Numbered from the stretch's first letter, positions 36,012 to 45,422 are shown. The stretch is DNA of 64,000 bases from Hoeflea marina (GCF_003182275.1 NZ_QGTR01000001.1:186001-250000); one strand, 5' to 3'. A program made the numbers and translations. The notes: generated by a model not told the origin, from the sequence alone.

Positions 36012-36341
36012 ATGCTCGGCCTGAGGCTCTACATGGCGCAAAGGCTGAGCGCGATGGTGATGATCCCGCTGACGCTGGGCCATATCGCGGTGATGATCTA
36101 CGCCATCCAGGGTGGCCTCAGCGCCGCCGAAATCCTTGGTCGCACCAAGGGCAGCGTCGTCTGGTTCCTGTTCTACGGTCTGTTCGTGCTTGCCGTGTCG
36201 CTGCATGCCTCGATCGGCCTGCGCGTTATCGTCCACGAAACGCTCGGCCTCAAGGGCCGGGGGCTCGAGATCTTCATGTGGCTTTCGGGAATCCTGCTGC
36301 TGGCAACCGGCCTGCGCGCGCTGTTTGCGGTGACGCTATGA
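36012..36341 (+). CDS. Succinate dehydrogenase-like membrane anchor, first subunit
   Basis: 109 residues with three hydrophobic segments (about 14-32, 53-73, 85-105). Start MLGLRLYMAQRLSAMVMIPL resembles SdhC N-termini, and SLHASIGLRVIVHE supplies the likely haem-ligand histidine. It follows the iron-sulfur gene by 1 bp and overlaps the next gene by ATGA. It anchors the complex and helps form the quinone site. Confidence 0.85.
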   Translation: MLGLRLYMAQRLSAMVMIPLTLGHIAVMIYAIQGGLSAAEILGRTKGSVVWFLFYGLFVLAVSLHASIGLRVIVHETLGLKGRGLEIFMWLSGILLLATGLRALFAVTL

Positions 36342-36679
36342 TCCGGCCGCACCGCTCGCATCCGCTGTGGATCGCCTATCTCCTGCACCGGCTCTCCGGG
36401 CTTGGCCTGGCGCTGTTCCTGCCCGTGCATTTCTATGTGCTGGCCTTCGCGCTCAATGAGCCCGAGCGGCTCGACGGCTTCCTGCGCTTTGCCGACAACC
36501 CGCTGGTCAAGATCGCCGAGTTCGGCCTGGTCTTCCTGCTCGCCGTCCATGTCTTCGGCGGACTTCGGCTTCTGGCGCTGGAGTTCCTGCCCTGGTCACC
36601 GCGGCAGAAGACGCTGGCCGCCTCCGCGGTCGCTGCCGCCTTCCTGGTGGCCGGCACCTTTTTCCTGCAGGCGGTGTAA
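36338..36679 (+). CDS. Succinate dehydrogenase-like membrane anchor, second subunit
   Basis: 113 residues, three transmembrane segments. LLHRLSGLGLALFLPVHFYV carries the H-R-x-SG pattern of SdhC-type anchors and LAVHVFGGLRLLALEF a second haem/quinone-side histidine. It overlaps the preceding gene by 4 bp. Both anchors look SdhC-like rather than one SdhC and one SdhD. Confidence 0.85.
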   Translation: MIRPHRSHPLWIAYLLHRLSGLGLALFLPVHFYVLAFALNEPERLDGFLRFADNPLVKIAEFGLVFLLAVHVFGGLRLLALEFLPWSPRQKTLAASAVAAAFLVAGTFFLQAV

Positions 36680-36681
36680 AG

Positions 36682-38442
36682 ATGAGCATGACCAGCATTG
36701 AACGGCACGACACCGATATCCTGATCCTCGGCACCGGCGGCGCCGGCATGTTCGCGGCGCTGCACGCCATGCAGACGGCGCCTTCGGGCACCAAGGTGAC
36801 CATCGCGGTCAAGGGCCTGATCGGCAAATGCGGCTGCACCCGCATGGTGCAGGGCGGCTACAATGTGGCGCTCGGCGGCGGCGACACCGTCGAGCGGCAC
36901 TTCATGGACACGATCAATGGCGGCAAGTGGCTGCCCAACCAGGACATGGCCTGGAAGCTGTGCGAGCAGGCGGTGGTGCGGGTGCGCGAACTCGAAAACG
37001 AGATCGGCTGCTTCTTTGACCGCAACGCGGACGGCACGCTGCACCACAAGGCATTTGCGGGCCAGACCGCCGACCGCACCGTGCACAAGGGCGATCTCAC
37101 CGGCATCGAGATCATCAACCGGCTGATGGAGCAGGTGCTCTCGCGTCCGGTGGAAAAGCTGCAGGAACACCGCGCCATCGGCCTGATTCCGACCAAGGAC
37201 GGCTCGGCGCTGGCGGGCGTGCTGATGATCGACATGCGCACCGGAAAATTCCGCTTCGTGCGCGCCAAGACCGTGCTGATGGCGACCGGCGGCGGACCGA
37301 CCATGTACAAGTATCACACCCCATCGGGCGACAAGACCATGGATGGTCTGGCCATGGCGCTGCGCGCCGGCCTGCCGCTGCGCGACATGGAGATGGTGCA
37401 GTTCCACCCGACCGGCCTGCTGGCCGGCGACCACACCAAGATGACCGGCACGGTGCTGGAGGAGGGGTTGCGCGGAGCCGGCGGGCAGTTGCTCAACGGT
37501 GCGGAACGCCGCTTCATGTTCGACTATGACGATCGCGGCGAACGCGCCACCCGCGACGTGGTCTCGCGCGGCATCTACGCAGAAATGCAGAAGTCCAACA
37601 CCACCAGCAATGGCGGCGTCTACATCAAGATGAGTCATCTCGGCCCCGAGATGGTGCGGCAGAAATTCTCCGGCATGGTCAAGCGCTGCGCCGATTCCGG
37701 CTTCGATCTGGCCGGCGGCCTGGTCGAGGTGGTGCCGACAGCGCACTACTTCATGGGGGGCGTGGTGGTGGACACCGACACCCGCACCGAGATGGAAGGC
37801 CTCTATGTGGCTGGCGAGGACGCCGGCGGCGCCCACGGCTCCAACCGGCTCGGCGGCAACGGCGTTGCCAATTCCACCGTCTATGGCGGCGTGGCCGGCG
37901 ACGTCATGGGGATGGACATCCGCAAGATGGGCGCATTGCGCGACCCTGACGAGAGCGTGCTCGACGCCGAGATCGCGCGCGCCTGCCAGCCGCTCGCCCG
38001 GAAGCCCGCCAATATCCAGGATCTGCGCCACCGGCTGCAGGAGGCGATGTGGGAGGATGTCGGCGTCATCCGCACCCGCCGCGGCATGCAGCGCGGTATC
38101 GACCGGGTGGCGGAGATTTCCGACGAGCTGATGGAATCGGGTGTCGCCTCTACCAATCTGGCCTTCAACCTGACCTGGCACGACTGGCTCAATGTGCGGT
38201 CGCTGTGCGATGTCTCCGAAGTCATCGCCGAAGCCGGGCTGGCGCGGGAGAATTCCCGCGGCGCCCATTATCGCGAGGATTTCCCGGAGTCCGGCGACCT
38301 CGACAGTTCCTATTTCACCGTTGCCCGGCAGCGGGACGGCGACATCGATGTCAGCCGCGAGCCGGTGCAATTTTCCATCGTCCGGCCGGGTGAGACCATC
38401 CTGCCCGCCGGCGAACCCGAAACCCTGGTGGAGGCAAGCTGA
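36682..38442 (+). CDS. Succinate dehydrogenase/fumarate reductase-like flavoprotein subunit
   Basis: A 586-residue FAD protein. ILGTGGAGMFAALHAM is the dinucleotide fold. Dicarboxylate-site residues are kept: H242 (QFHPTG), R291 (ERATRDVVSR), H355 (PTAHYFMGG) and R389 (GSNRLGGNG). The histidine that covalently binds FAD in SdhA/FrdA is replaced: the aligned position is C52 in KCGCTRMVQGGYNVAL. Thus FAD is probably non-covalent (or Cys-linked, less likely), and the potential and substrate range may differ. The gene overlaps the hydratase alpha gene by one base (TGATG), arguing for a dehydrogenation-then-hydration pathway. Confidence 0.9.
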   Translation: MSMTSIERHDTDILILGTGGAGMFAALHAMQTAPSGTKVTIAVKGLIGKCGCTRMVQGGYNVALGGGDTVERHFMDTINGGKWLPNQDMAWKLCEQAVVRVRELENEIGCFFDRNADGTLHHKAFAGQTADRTVHKGDLTGIEIINRLMEQVLSRPVEKLQEHRAIGLIPTKDGSALAGVLMIDMRTGKFRFVRAKTVLMATGGGPTMYKYHTPSGDKTMDGLAMALRAGLPLRDMEMVQFHPTGLLAGDHTKMTGTVLEEGLRGAGGQLLNGAERRFMFDYDDRGERATRDVVSRGIYAEMQKSNTTSNGGVYIKMSHLGPEMVRQKFSGMVKRCADSGFDLAGGLVEVVPTAHYFMGGVVVDTDTRTEMEGLYVAGEDAGGAHGSNRLGGNGVANSTVYGGVAGDVMGMDIRKMGALRDPDESVLDAEIARACQPLARKPANIQDLRHRLQEAMWEDVGVIRTRRGMQRGIDRVAEISDELMESGVASTNLAFNLTWHDWLNVRSLCDVSEVIAEAGLARENSRGAHYREDFPESGDLDSSYFTVARQRDGDIDVSREPVQFSIVRPGETILPAGEPETLVEAS

Positions 38443-39404
38443 TGATCCCCATAGATCTCATTCAAAGGACCGCCGAGACCCTGATGGACAAGGCGGCGAT
38501 CGAAATCCCGCAGGACTATCTCGACGGGCTGCAGGCGGCCGCCAATGTCGAGGACGGGGACCTGTCGTCCTTCGTGCTCGAGGCGATGCTGGAAAACTAC
38601 AAGGCGGCCAAGGAAGACCGCCGCGCCATGTGCGGCGACACCGGCACGCCGCGCTGGTACGTCAAGATGGGCAACGAGACACGGATCGAGGGCGGCCCGA
38701 TCGCGCTCGAGGCGGCGCTCCGCCGCGCCACCGCCAACGCCACCAATGGCGTGCCGCTGAGGCCCAACCGGGTGCATCCGCTGTGGCGCACGGATCATGA
38801 CAACAATGTCGGCATCGGTGCTCCGGAAATCGAATATGGCTACGAGCCGGGCGGCGAGTGGATTGACCTGATCACCGTGCACAAGGGCGGGCTGTTCGGC
38901 ACCGACTACCGAATGCTGTTTCCCTCCGACGGCATCCAGGGCATCAAGCGCTTCTATCTCGATTGCCTGGTGGCCTTCGGCAAGCGCGGGCTTGCCTGCC
39001 AGCCGGCGATCATCGGCATCGGACTGGGCGGCTGCAAGGACACCTGCATGGTGCTCGGCAAGCGCGCCGCCTGCCTGCGCGTGGTGGGTTCGCGCAATTC
39101 CGATCCGCGCATTGCCGAGCTGGAGCTGGAACTCAAGGAACTGGGCAATTCCATCGGCATGGGCGCCATGGGATTTGTCGGCAAGTCGATGGTCATCGAC
39201 GCCAACATCGAGGTAGGCTATTGCCACACCGGCGGCATGCAGATGTCGGTGCACGCCTTCTGCCTCTCATCGCGCCGCGCCGTGGCGCGGGTCTTTGCCG
39301 ACGGACGGGTGGAATACCGCACCGATCCGGACTGGTTCACCGATTATCAACGCCGGGAGACAGTGGAATGGGAAATGCCTCAAAACCACGAAAAATCCGC
39401 CTGA
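38442..39404 (+). CDS. Class I fumarase/tartrate dehydratase-type hydratase, alpha subunit
   Basis: 320 residues. The three cysteines expected to bind the [4Fe-4S] cluster are C64 (MCGDTGTP), C198 (GLGGCKDT) and C274 (HAFCLSSRRA). IGIGLGGCKDTCMVLGKRA is typical of the family, which includes two-subunit fumarases, L-tartrate dehydratase and mesaconase. It would add water to, or remove it from, a C4-type dicarboxylate in the cytoplasm. The beta gene overlaps its end by 37 bp. Which dicarboxylate is used cannot be read from the sequence. Confidence 0.92.
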   Translation: MIPIDLIQRTAETLMDKAAIEIPQDYLDGLQAAANVEDGDLSSFVLEAMLENYKAAKEDRRAMCGDTGTPRWYVKMGNETRIEGGPIALEAALRRATANATNGVPLRPNRVHPLWRTDHDNNVGIGAPEIEYGYEPGGEWIDLITVHKGGLFGTDYRMLFPSDGIQGIKRFYLDCLVAFGKRGLACQPAIIGIGLGGCKDTCMVLGKRAACLRVVGSRNSDPRIAELELELKELGNSIGMGAMGFVGKSMVIDANIEVGYCHTGGMQMSVHAFCLSSRRAVARVFADGRVEYRTDPDWFTDYQRRETVEWEMPQNHEKSA

Positions 39405-40048
39405 GTACCACGCCGACGCCGGAAGCGCTGGCGGAGCTGCGATTGGGCGACGTCGTCTATCTCGACGGGCTGATCTACACGGCGCGGGAAGGCGTCTACA
39501 AGCGCGCGCTTGAAGAAAACGCCAACATTCCGATGGAGCTTCCGTCGGAGAGTGCCGCCAATTTCCATTGCTCGCCGGCCGCCGCCATCAACGAGGACGG
39601 CACGTTTCGACTGGGCGCCGTCACCGCCACCGCGTCGTTCCGCTTCACAAAGTGGATCGGCGACTGGATGGCGCGCTCAGGCGCCAAGCTGATCATCGGC
39701 AAGGGCGGCATGAGCGCCAAGGACTACAAGGAGCATTTCGTCCCCAACGGCGCCATTTACCTGACCACGGTCGGCTACGGCACCGGCGCGCTGCTCGGGC
39801 GCGGCGTCAAGCGGGTCAAGGCGGTGCACTGGAACAAGGAACTGGGCCTGGCCCAGGCCATGTGGGTGCTGGAGGCCGACAATATGGGGCCGTTCATCGT
39901 CGAAAGCGACCTGGCCGGCAACTCGCTGTTCGAGCGCGAAAACGCCAAGATTTCGGCCAACCTGGCCCGCGTCTATGAAGGCACAGTTCCCGCCGTGCTC
40001 AAGCGCTTCGGCGAGACCGACGACCGCTCGGACGAGATGATCGGCTAG
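39368..40048 (+). CDS. Class I fumarase/tartrate dehydratase-type hydratase, beta subunit
   Basis: 226 residues from the ATG at 39368. Family features are GDVVYLDGLIYTARE, LIIGKGGMS, NGAIYLTTVGYGTGALL and NKELGLAQAMWVLEADNMGP. In most class I enzymes the substrate loop reads like TTSxRM; here it is TATASFRF, a possible sign of altered specificity. It forms a heterodimeric catalytic unit with the alpha subunit. The next gene starts 3 bp later. Confidence 0.92.
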   Translation: MGNASKPRKIRLSTTPTPEALAELRLGDVVYLDGLIYTAREGVYKRALEENANIPMELPSESAANFHCSPAAAINEDGTFRLGAVTATASFRFTKWIGDWMARSGAKLIIGKGGMSAKDYKEHFVPNGAIYLTTVGYGTGALLGRGVKRVKAVHWNKELGLAQAMWVLEADNMGPFIVESDLAGNSLFERENAKISANLARVYEGTVPAVLKRFGETDDRSDEMIG

Positions 40049-40051
40049 GCC

Positions 40052-41158
40052 ATGACAACCAGCGACAATCCCTTTGCGGGCTATGGCGGCCGCATCGCCA
40101 CCGACGACGGTGTCTACAGCCAGTCCGAAGTGGGGCTTGCCAACCGCAATTCCGGCAATCTGCTCGAGACCCTGGCGCTGGATGTGACGCCGACGGGGCT
40201 GCATTATCTGCTCATCCATTTCGATGTCCCGCTCATCGATCCGGCGGCGCACCGGCTGACATTCTCGGGCGCCTTCGATGCGCCCTTCGAACTGGGGCTC
40301 GACGATATCAGGGCGCTGCCGCAGGTGACGCTGCCGGTGACGCTCGAATGCGCGGGCAACGGCCGCTCCGGATTGTCGCCGCGGTCGCACTCGATGCCGT
40401 GGATGTACGAGGCGGTCGGCACCTCGGAATGGACCGGGACGCCGCTCAGGCCGCTGATCGAGCGCGCCGGGCCGAAGGACGATGCGGTCGAGATCGCCTT
40501 CCTCGGCGAGGACTACGGCTTCGACAAGGGCGTCGGCCACCATTTCGGCCGGTCCCTGACCATGGCCCAGATCGCCGAACTCGACGTCATGCTGGTGCAT
40601 TCGATGAACGGCCAGCCGCTGCTGCCGCAGCACGGCGCGCCGCTGCGGCTGATCGTGCCGGGCTGGTACGGCATGGCAAGCGTCAAATGGCTGGGGAAGA
40701 TCGAGGCGCTGACCACGCCCTTCGACGGCTTCCAGCAGGTGCGCACCTACCGTTTTCGCGAGAATGACGAGGATCCGGGACGTCCGGTCACCGAGATGCG
40801 GGTCAAATCGCTGATGGTGCCGCCGGGCGTGCCCGACTGGAGCTCGCGCAAGCGCTGGCTCGAACCCGGTCCGGTCACGCTGGTCGGCCGCGCCTGGTCC
40901 GGTGGCGGCGTGTCGGTGAGCAAGGTCGAGGTCGAACTCGACGGCGAATGGCGCGAGGCCCGGCTCGACCGGCGCGCAGGCCCTTATGCCTGGACCCGGT
41001 GGAGCTGCGACTGGACCGCCACGCCCGGCGTCCATCTGCTGCGCTGCCGCGCCACCGATGCCAACGGCAATGTGCAGCCGCTCGACCCGCCCTGGGATGT
41101 TTCCGGCTTTGCCAACAATTCCGCCCAAAAGGTGTTTGTCTTCGTCGCCGACTCCTGA
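40052..41158 (+). CDS. Sulfite oxidase-family molybdopterin oxidoreductase, no export signal
   Basis: 368 residues. The molybdenum-cofactor domain contains the Mo-ligand cysteine C100 in LECAGNGRSG and SVKWLGKIEALTTPFDGF. The C-terminal Ig-like dimerisation domain (about 245-360) includes VGRAWSGGGVSVSKVEVELD. Members oxidise sulfite to sulfate or related substrates. No Tat signal precedes the domain, so it is probably cytoplasmic, unlike rhizobial periplasmic SorT. Its place directly after the hydratase genes, with TauE- and YeiH-type exporters nearby, suggests sulfite made by the pathway is oxidised. Enzyme activity is inference. Confidence 0.85.
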   Translation: MTTSDNPFAGYGGRIATDDGVYSQSEVGLANRNSGNLLETLALDVTPTGLHYLLIHFDVPLIDPAAHRLTFSGAFDAPFELGLDDIRALPQVTLPVTLECAGNGRSGLSPRSHSMPWMYEAVGTSEWTGTPLRPLIERAGPKDDAVEIAFLGEDYGFDKGVGHHFGRSLTMAQIAELDVMLVHSMNGQPLLPQHGAPLRLIVPGWYGMASVKWLGKIEALTTPFDGFQQVRTYRFRENDEDPGRPVTEMRVKSLMVPPGVPDWSSRKRWLEPGPVTLVGRAWSGGGVSVSKVEVELDGEWREARLDRRAGPYAWTRWSCDWTATPGVHLLRCRATDANGNVQPLDPPWDVSGFANNSAQKVFVFVADS

Positions 41159-41245
41159 CACTTGGTCCCTTCCGCCAGACGTTCCAAGCTTCCATGATCC
41201 GCGGCGTTCGCCGACCGGTCGATTTCTGAAATGTGAAATGTAAAA

Positions 41246-42259
41246 ATGAGTCAGTTTGCCGATCTCGTCTATGTCCGCAAAGCCCGGGTGCTGTTTCCCG
41301 GCGTTCTCACCTCGCTGACCGTGGCCTTTGCCGCCAAATTCATCTCCGAGCATTACGGCGCGCCGGTGATGCTGATGGCGCTGCTCATCGGCATGGCCTT
41401 CAACTTCCTGGTCGAGGACGGCGGCACATGCGTGGCCGGCATCGAGTTCTCCTCCAAGGTGCTGTTGCGCTTCGGCGTGGCGCTGCTCGGCCTCGGCATC
41501 ACGGTGCAGCAGATCGCCTCGACCGGCTCGGAGGTGCTGCTGATCACGCTGACAGGCGTGGCGCTGACCATTGCCATGGGACTGGCGCTGTCGCGCTTTC
41601 TCGGTCGCGGCGCCCGCTTTGGACTGCTGATCGGCGGCGCAGTGGCGATCTGCGGCGCCTCGGCGGCGCTGGCCATTTCCTCGGTGCTGCCCAAGAGCGA
41701 GACGCTGGAGCGCGACACCATCTTCACCGTCATCGGGGTGACGGCGCTCAGCACGCTGGCGATGATCGTCTATCCGATCATTGCCGACCTGATGCATCTG
41801 AGCGAAGTGGCGACGGGTGTGTTCTTCGGCGCCACCATTCATGACGTGGCGCAGGTGGTCGGCGCGGGATATTCGGTCTCGGAGCTTGCGGGTGACACTG
41901 CCACCTTCGTCAAGCTGCTCCGCGTGGCGCTGCTGGTGCCGATCGTCGTGGTGCTGTCGCTGGTCTTCTCGGGCTCGCGCGAGCCGGGCGCCAGGCGCTC
42001 GCTGCCGATTCCGTTCTTCGTCATCGGCTTTGCGGCACTGGTGATCGCCGGCTCCTATGATCTGGTGCCCGTCGAGGTCAAGGACGGGCTGCTGTCGTTC
42101 TCGCGCTGGTGCCTGGTCGTGGCGATCGCGGCGCTCGGCATGAAGACGTCGCTCAGGAAGCTCGGCGATGTCGGCGGCAGCGCCATCGTGCTGATCTGCG
42201 CGCTGACCGGCATTCTCGCCGTCTTTGCGCTCACCGCCATCAAGATCTACATGAATTGA
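41246..42259 (+). CDS. YeiH-family (UPF0324) putative sulfate exporter
   Basis: 337 residues with about ten hydrophobic segments. It begins MSQFADLVYVRKARVLFPGV and carries GVALLGLGITVQQIA, FGLLIGGAVAICGASAALAI and GATIHDVAQVVGAGYSVSEL, characteristic of the putative sulfate exporter family (YeiH and sulfonate-cluster relatives). It is an inner-membrane protein. In a pathway releasing sulfite or sulfate it would export the sulfur end-product. Confidence 0.88.
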   Translation: MSQFADLVYVRKARVLFPGVLTSLTVAFAAKFISEHYGAPVMLMALLIGMAFNFLVEDGGTCVAGIEFSSKVLLRFGVALLGLGITVQQIASTGSEVLLITLTGVALTIAMGLALSRFLGRGARFGLLIGGAVAICGASAALAISSVLPKSETLERDTIFTVIGVTALSTLAMIVYPIIADLMHLSEVATGVFFGATIHDVAQVVGAGYSVSELAGDTATFVKLLRVALLVPIVVVLSLVFSGSREPGARRSLPIPFFVIGFAALVIAGSYDLVPVEVKDGLLSFSRWCLVVAIAALGMKTSLRKLGDVGGSAIVLICALTGILAVFALTAIKIYMN

Positions 42260-42282
42260 GCGGCTTGCAGAGGAGAGTTCAC

Positions 42283-42603
42283 GTGAGCAGGTTTGTCGAC
42301 GAGCGCATCTACACGCTGAAAGCCGGGCAGGTTCCGGTGTTCCTGAAGCTCTACGAGGAGGAGGGGATGGAGGTGCAGGTCCGCATTCTCGGCCGGATGG
42401 TCGGCTATTACTTCACCGACATCGGTCCGCTCAACCAGATCGTCCACATGTGGGGCTATGACAGCCTCGACGATCGCTACGAGCGACGCAAGCTGCTGCA
42501 GGCGGCGCCCGAATGGCAGAGTTACGCCGCCAAGATGCGGCCGCTGGTCGCCCATGTGGAAAACAAGATCCTAGTGCCGGCGCCGTTCTTCAAGGCGGCG
42601 TGA
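42283..42603 (+). CDS. NIPSNAP family protein
   Basis: 106 residues from the GTG at 42283, supported by gaggagag. The start (VDERIYTLKAGQVPVFLKLY) and GRMVGYYFTDIGPLNQIVHM with WGYDSLDDRYERR define the NIPSNAP dimeric ferredoxin-like fold. Its function is unknown; such proteins often occur in catabolic operons. It ends 11 bp before the convergent enolase-superfamily gene. Confidence 0.88.
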   Translation: MSRFVDERIYTLKAGQVPVFLKLYEEEGMEVQVRILGRMVGYYFTDIGPLNQIVHMWGYDSLDDRYERRKLLQAAPEWQSYAAKMRPLVAHVENKILVPAPFFKAA

Positions 42604-42614
42604 TCGTCACGGGT

Positions 42615-43754
42615 TCAACTCCGGCTCAGTTCCAGCGTCCGGTATCGCGCGAGACTGTCCGGCAACGTCTCGAAGCCAAGTCCCGGAGCGTCCGCGATCG
42701 CGAAGACACCATCCCTGCACATGCCGCCATCGAAGAAGGCGTCGCGCAGCGGATTGGCGTTGATGTCCACCTCAAGCAGGCCATCGCCGCCGGCGGCGGC
42801 CAGCAGATGGCCCGAAGCAATGAGCCCTATGCCGCCGCCGAGAAAATGCGGGCAGTAGGTCTTTCCTCCGCCAACAATGGCCTGGCCGATCCGGTAGCAG
42901 CCTGTGACGCCGCCCCATTTGGCAACGTCCGGCTGGATGAAGCGAAAAGTCCCCGAGCCGATGGCCGCGTCGAAACTGTCAAAGCCGGTGATATTCTCGC
43001 CGGCGGCGAGCGGAATGCCGCTGGCTTTTGCCAACTCGGCCCACTGGTCCCCCGGCATGTCGGCGCGGATCGGCTCTTCGAGCCAGCCGAGATCGAAACC
43101 TTGGGCCGCGTCGACGAAGGCAAGTGCCTGGCCGAGATCCCAGGCCTGGTTGGCGTCTGTGAAGATGCGCTCGCCGTCGCGGCGATCGGCGCACAATGCG
43201 GCAAGCTGTGCGAGATCGGTTTCGGCGTCGAAGCCGATCTTCACCTTTTTGGCCAGATAGCCCAACTCGCGCACCTCAGGCACGATGGTCGCGGCCGCGG
43301 CGATGTGGATGCCGCTGGCATAGGCGGGCACGGATGCAGCCGCATCGCGATTGAGGTGGCGGGCGAGCGACACGCCTTGGCGGCGCGCGAAGAGATCGTG
43401 CATGGCGGTGTCGAGGCCGGCGATCACCTGCGCGAAGGGGCCCCATTCGCCGCATTGCAGGGCGCGGATATGGGTTCTCGCCATCAGGTGCCCGAACAGG
43501 TCGGAGGCGGCCTCTGCGCGGAAGCCGATAACCAGGTCGGCGATGTCCTCCATCAGCAGCCGCGCCCGGTGTTCGGCACCTGCGGCGGGCCAGTTGGCGA
43601 AGATCTCGCCCCAACCGAATGCGCCGTCCGCATCGGTCAGACGCACGAACACGGCCGGCCGGTTGGTCATGGCGCCGAACGAGGTCATGACCGGCGTGGA
43701 AATCGGAACCCGGTAGGCGGAAACCTCGATGCGGGCAATGTCGGAATGGGTCAC
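42615..43754 (-). CDS. Enolase-superfamily (mandelate racemase/muconate lactonizing) enzyme
   Basis: 379 residues. The capping domain starts ARIEVSAYRVPISTPV; the barrel holds K170-x-K172 (KKVKIGFD), metal ligands D200 (TDANQAWD), E226 (LEEPI) and E253 (AGENI), and H303 (CPHFLGGG). This set suits acid-sugar or hydroxy-acid dehydratases and racemases, among them D-tartrate dehydratase. It acts in the cytoplasm on an alpha-proton of a carboxylate. It overlaps the TauE-like gene by ATGA, so it is the last gene of the LysR unit. Confidence 0.9.
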   Translation of the reverse strand: MTHSDIARIEVSAYRVPISTPVMTSFGAMTNRPAVFVRLTDADGAFGWGEIFANWPAAGAEHRARLLMEDIADLVIGFRAEAASDLFGHLMARTHIRALQCGEWGPFAQVIAGLDTAMHDLFARRQGVSLARHLNRDAAASVPAYASGIHIAAAATIVPEVRELGYLAKKVKIGFDAETDLAQLAALCADRRDGERIFTDANQAWDLGQALAFVDAAQGFDLGWLEEPIRADMPGDQWAELAKASGIPLAAGENITGFDSFDAAIGSGTFRFIQPDVAKWGGVTGCYRIGQAIVGGGKTYCPHFLGGGIGLIASGHLLAAAGGDGLLEVDINANPLRDAFFDGGMCRDGVFAIADAPGLGFETLPDSLARYRTLELSRS

Positions 43755-44497
43755 CAGAATATCTCCCTTGCAAGCAGGACCGTGCCGGAGACGAACATCA
43801 GGGCGATGATCAGTCGGCGGAACTGGTCGTCATTCAGTCGTTTGAAGGTGACGATGCCGATCTGGGCAAAGATCAGCGTCACCGGCAGCGTCACCGCGAT
43901 CAGCTTCAGCGTGTGAAAGCCGTAGACGCCCTTGATCGCGAAGCCCGCGGCCGTCAGCCCGAGCACGATGACGTTGAAAGGCTGCAGAACGGCGCGGATC
44001 TCGGCCTTCGGCCATGGCCGCATCGAGCACCACATCGTGGGCAGCGCGCCCGACAGCGAGGCGGCGCCGCCCAGCACGCCACCGAGAAAGCCGATGACGC
44101 CGTCGACGACAGGCGTCGGTCGTTCGAAGCGGGGCAGGGCGGATCTCAGCGAGAAGAAGCCGCCATAGAGGATCATCATCGCCGCGATCACCAGCTTGAT
44201 GACAAGCGGTGGAAAGATCGACAGGGCTGCGATGCCGGCTGGGATGCCGACGATCGCCGGCACCAGAAAGCGCGCCAGCCGCCTCGGATTGTCGAGCACC
44301 GAGCGCCGCACCACCCAGACGCCCTGCAGCCCGCTGACGACGGACATCAGCGCGATCAGCGACACGGCTTCGAGCGGCGGCAGGATCTGCAGCCAGAAGC
44401 CGAGCGCGAACATGGCGGTGCCGAACCCCGCCAGGCCGTTGACGAAGCCGCCCAGCGCGGCTCCGGCGGCCAGGATGGCAATGAATTCAATGGTCAC
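43751..44497 (-). CDS. TauE/SafE family sulfite/organosulfonate exporter-like protein
   Basis: 248 residues with about eight transmembrane segments in two repeats; [20 protein letters not shown] and [20 protein letters not shown] are the paired family motifs. TauE/SafE proteins export sulfite, sulfoacetate and other small anions. It is sandwiched between the LysR gene (overlap 11 bp) and the enolase-superfamily gene (overlap 4 bp). Together with the sulfite-oxidase-family enzyme it supports a sulfur-anion by-product, but family members also carry other substrates. Confidence 0.88.
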   Translation of the reverse strand: MTIEFIAILAAGAALGGFVNGLAGFGTAMFALGFWLQILPPLEAVSLIALMSVVSGLQGVWVVRRSVLDNPRRLARFLVPAIVGIPAGIAALSIFPPLVIKLVIAAMMILYGGFFSLRSALPRFERPTPVVDGVIGFLGGVLGGAASLSGALPTMWCSMRPWPKAEIRAVLQPFNVIVLGLTAAGFAIKGVYGFHTLKLIAVTLPVTLIFAQIGIVTFKRLNDDQFRRLIIALMFVSGTVLLAREIFW

Positions 44498-45404
44498 TTC
44501 GGGGCGGTGTCCTCAATGTTGCGGGCGGAAAGGCGCCGAATGCGACGGCTTCGAGCAGCTTGCCGTGGATTTCCTCGATCACCCGCCCCTTGGTGGTGTC
44601 GGCGCGGCTGATCAGGCCGAGATGCCGCACCGGGCCGTCCGGCAGCGGCAGCCGCTTGAGCGGCAGCGGGTTGGCGCTCTGGAAGCAGCGGCGGGGGGCG
44701 ATGGAGACACCGAGATTGCACAGCACCATGGTGGAGATCGCCTCCAGCCCTTCCAGTTCCATGCTGTCGCGAACATCGATCTTCTGCTGCTGCAGCCAGG
44801 TCTCGATCAGGTCGCCCACCACGGCGTCGCGGGTGAAGCGGATGAAGGGGTTGGTCCTGAGCAGGTGCACGGGATCGTTGCTCTCGGTCTCGAGCGATGC
44901 CAGCAATTGCAGCGGCTCGATGGCGATTTCCAGCCAGCCGAGGCCGCGCGGGATCAGCTTCGGCCTGGAGATGACCGCGGCATCGAGATGGCCGCGCTCG
45001 ACCTGATGCAGCAACTGGTTGGTCAGCCCGGGCTGCACGGCGACATGCAGATCGGGAAAGGTGGTCTTGAGCAGCGAGATCGCCATCGGCGCCAGCCCTG
45101 CCAGCGTCGTCGGCACCGCGCCGAGAATCAGGTGACCCCTCAGACCGTCATCGCCGAGCACCGACGGCACCAGATTGTCATAGGCGCGCACCACCTCGCG
45201 CGCCTTCTCCACCAGGGTGCGGCCGATCGGGGTGAGTTCAGGCGTTCGCTTGGAGCGGTCGAAGATGGCGATCTTCCACTCTTCCTCCAAAGCCTTCATC
45301 TGCTGGCTGACGGCGGCGTGGGTCACGAACACCGCGTCGGCGGCGGCGCTGAATGTGCCATGTTCGGCGACTGCGAGCAGTGTCTTGAGCAACCGTATCG
45401 ACAT
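44487..45404 (-). CDS. LysR-family transcriptional regulator
   Basis: 305 residues from the ATG at 45404 ([20 protein letters not shown]). The winged helix-turn-helix covers residues 1-60 ([20 protein letters not shown]), the periplasmic-binding-like effector domain 90-290 ([20 protein letters not shown]). It is divergent from the TctCBA operon with 161 bp between starts, where several inverted repeats lie. It probably activates that operon in response to the transported acid, and may also act on the dehydrogenase-hydratase operon. Confidence 0.93.
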   Translation of the reverse strand: MSIRLLKTLLAVAEHGTFSAAADAVFVTHAAVSQQMKALEEEWKIAIFDRSKRTPELTPIGRTLVEKAREVVRAYDNLVPSVLGDDGLRGHLILGAVPTTLAGLAPMAISLLKTTFPDLHVAVQPGLTNQLLHQVERGHLDAAVISRPKLIPRGLGWLEIAIEPLQLLASLETESNDPVHLLRTNPFIRFTRDAVVGDLIETWLQQQKIDVRDSMELEGLEAISTMVLCNLGVSIAPRRCFQSANPLPLKRLPLPDGPVRHLGLISRADTTKGRVIEEIHGKLLEAVAFGAFPPATLRTPPRSDH

Positions 45405-45422
45405 CAAAAGTCCGTCTTGAAA

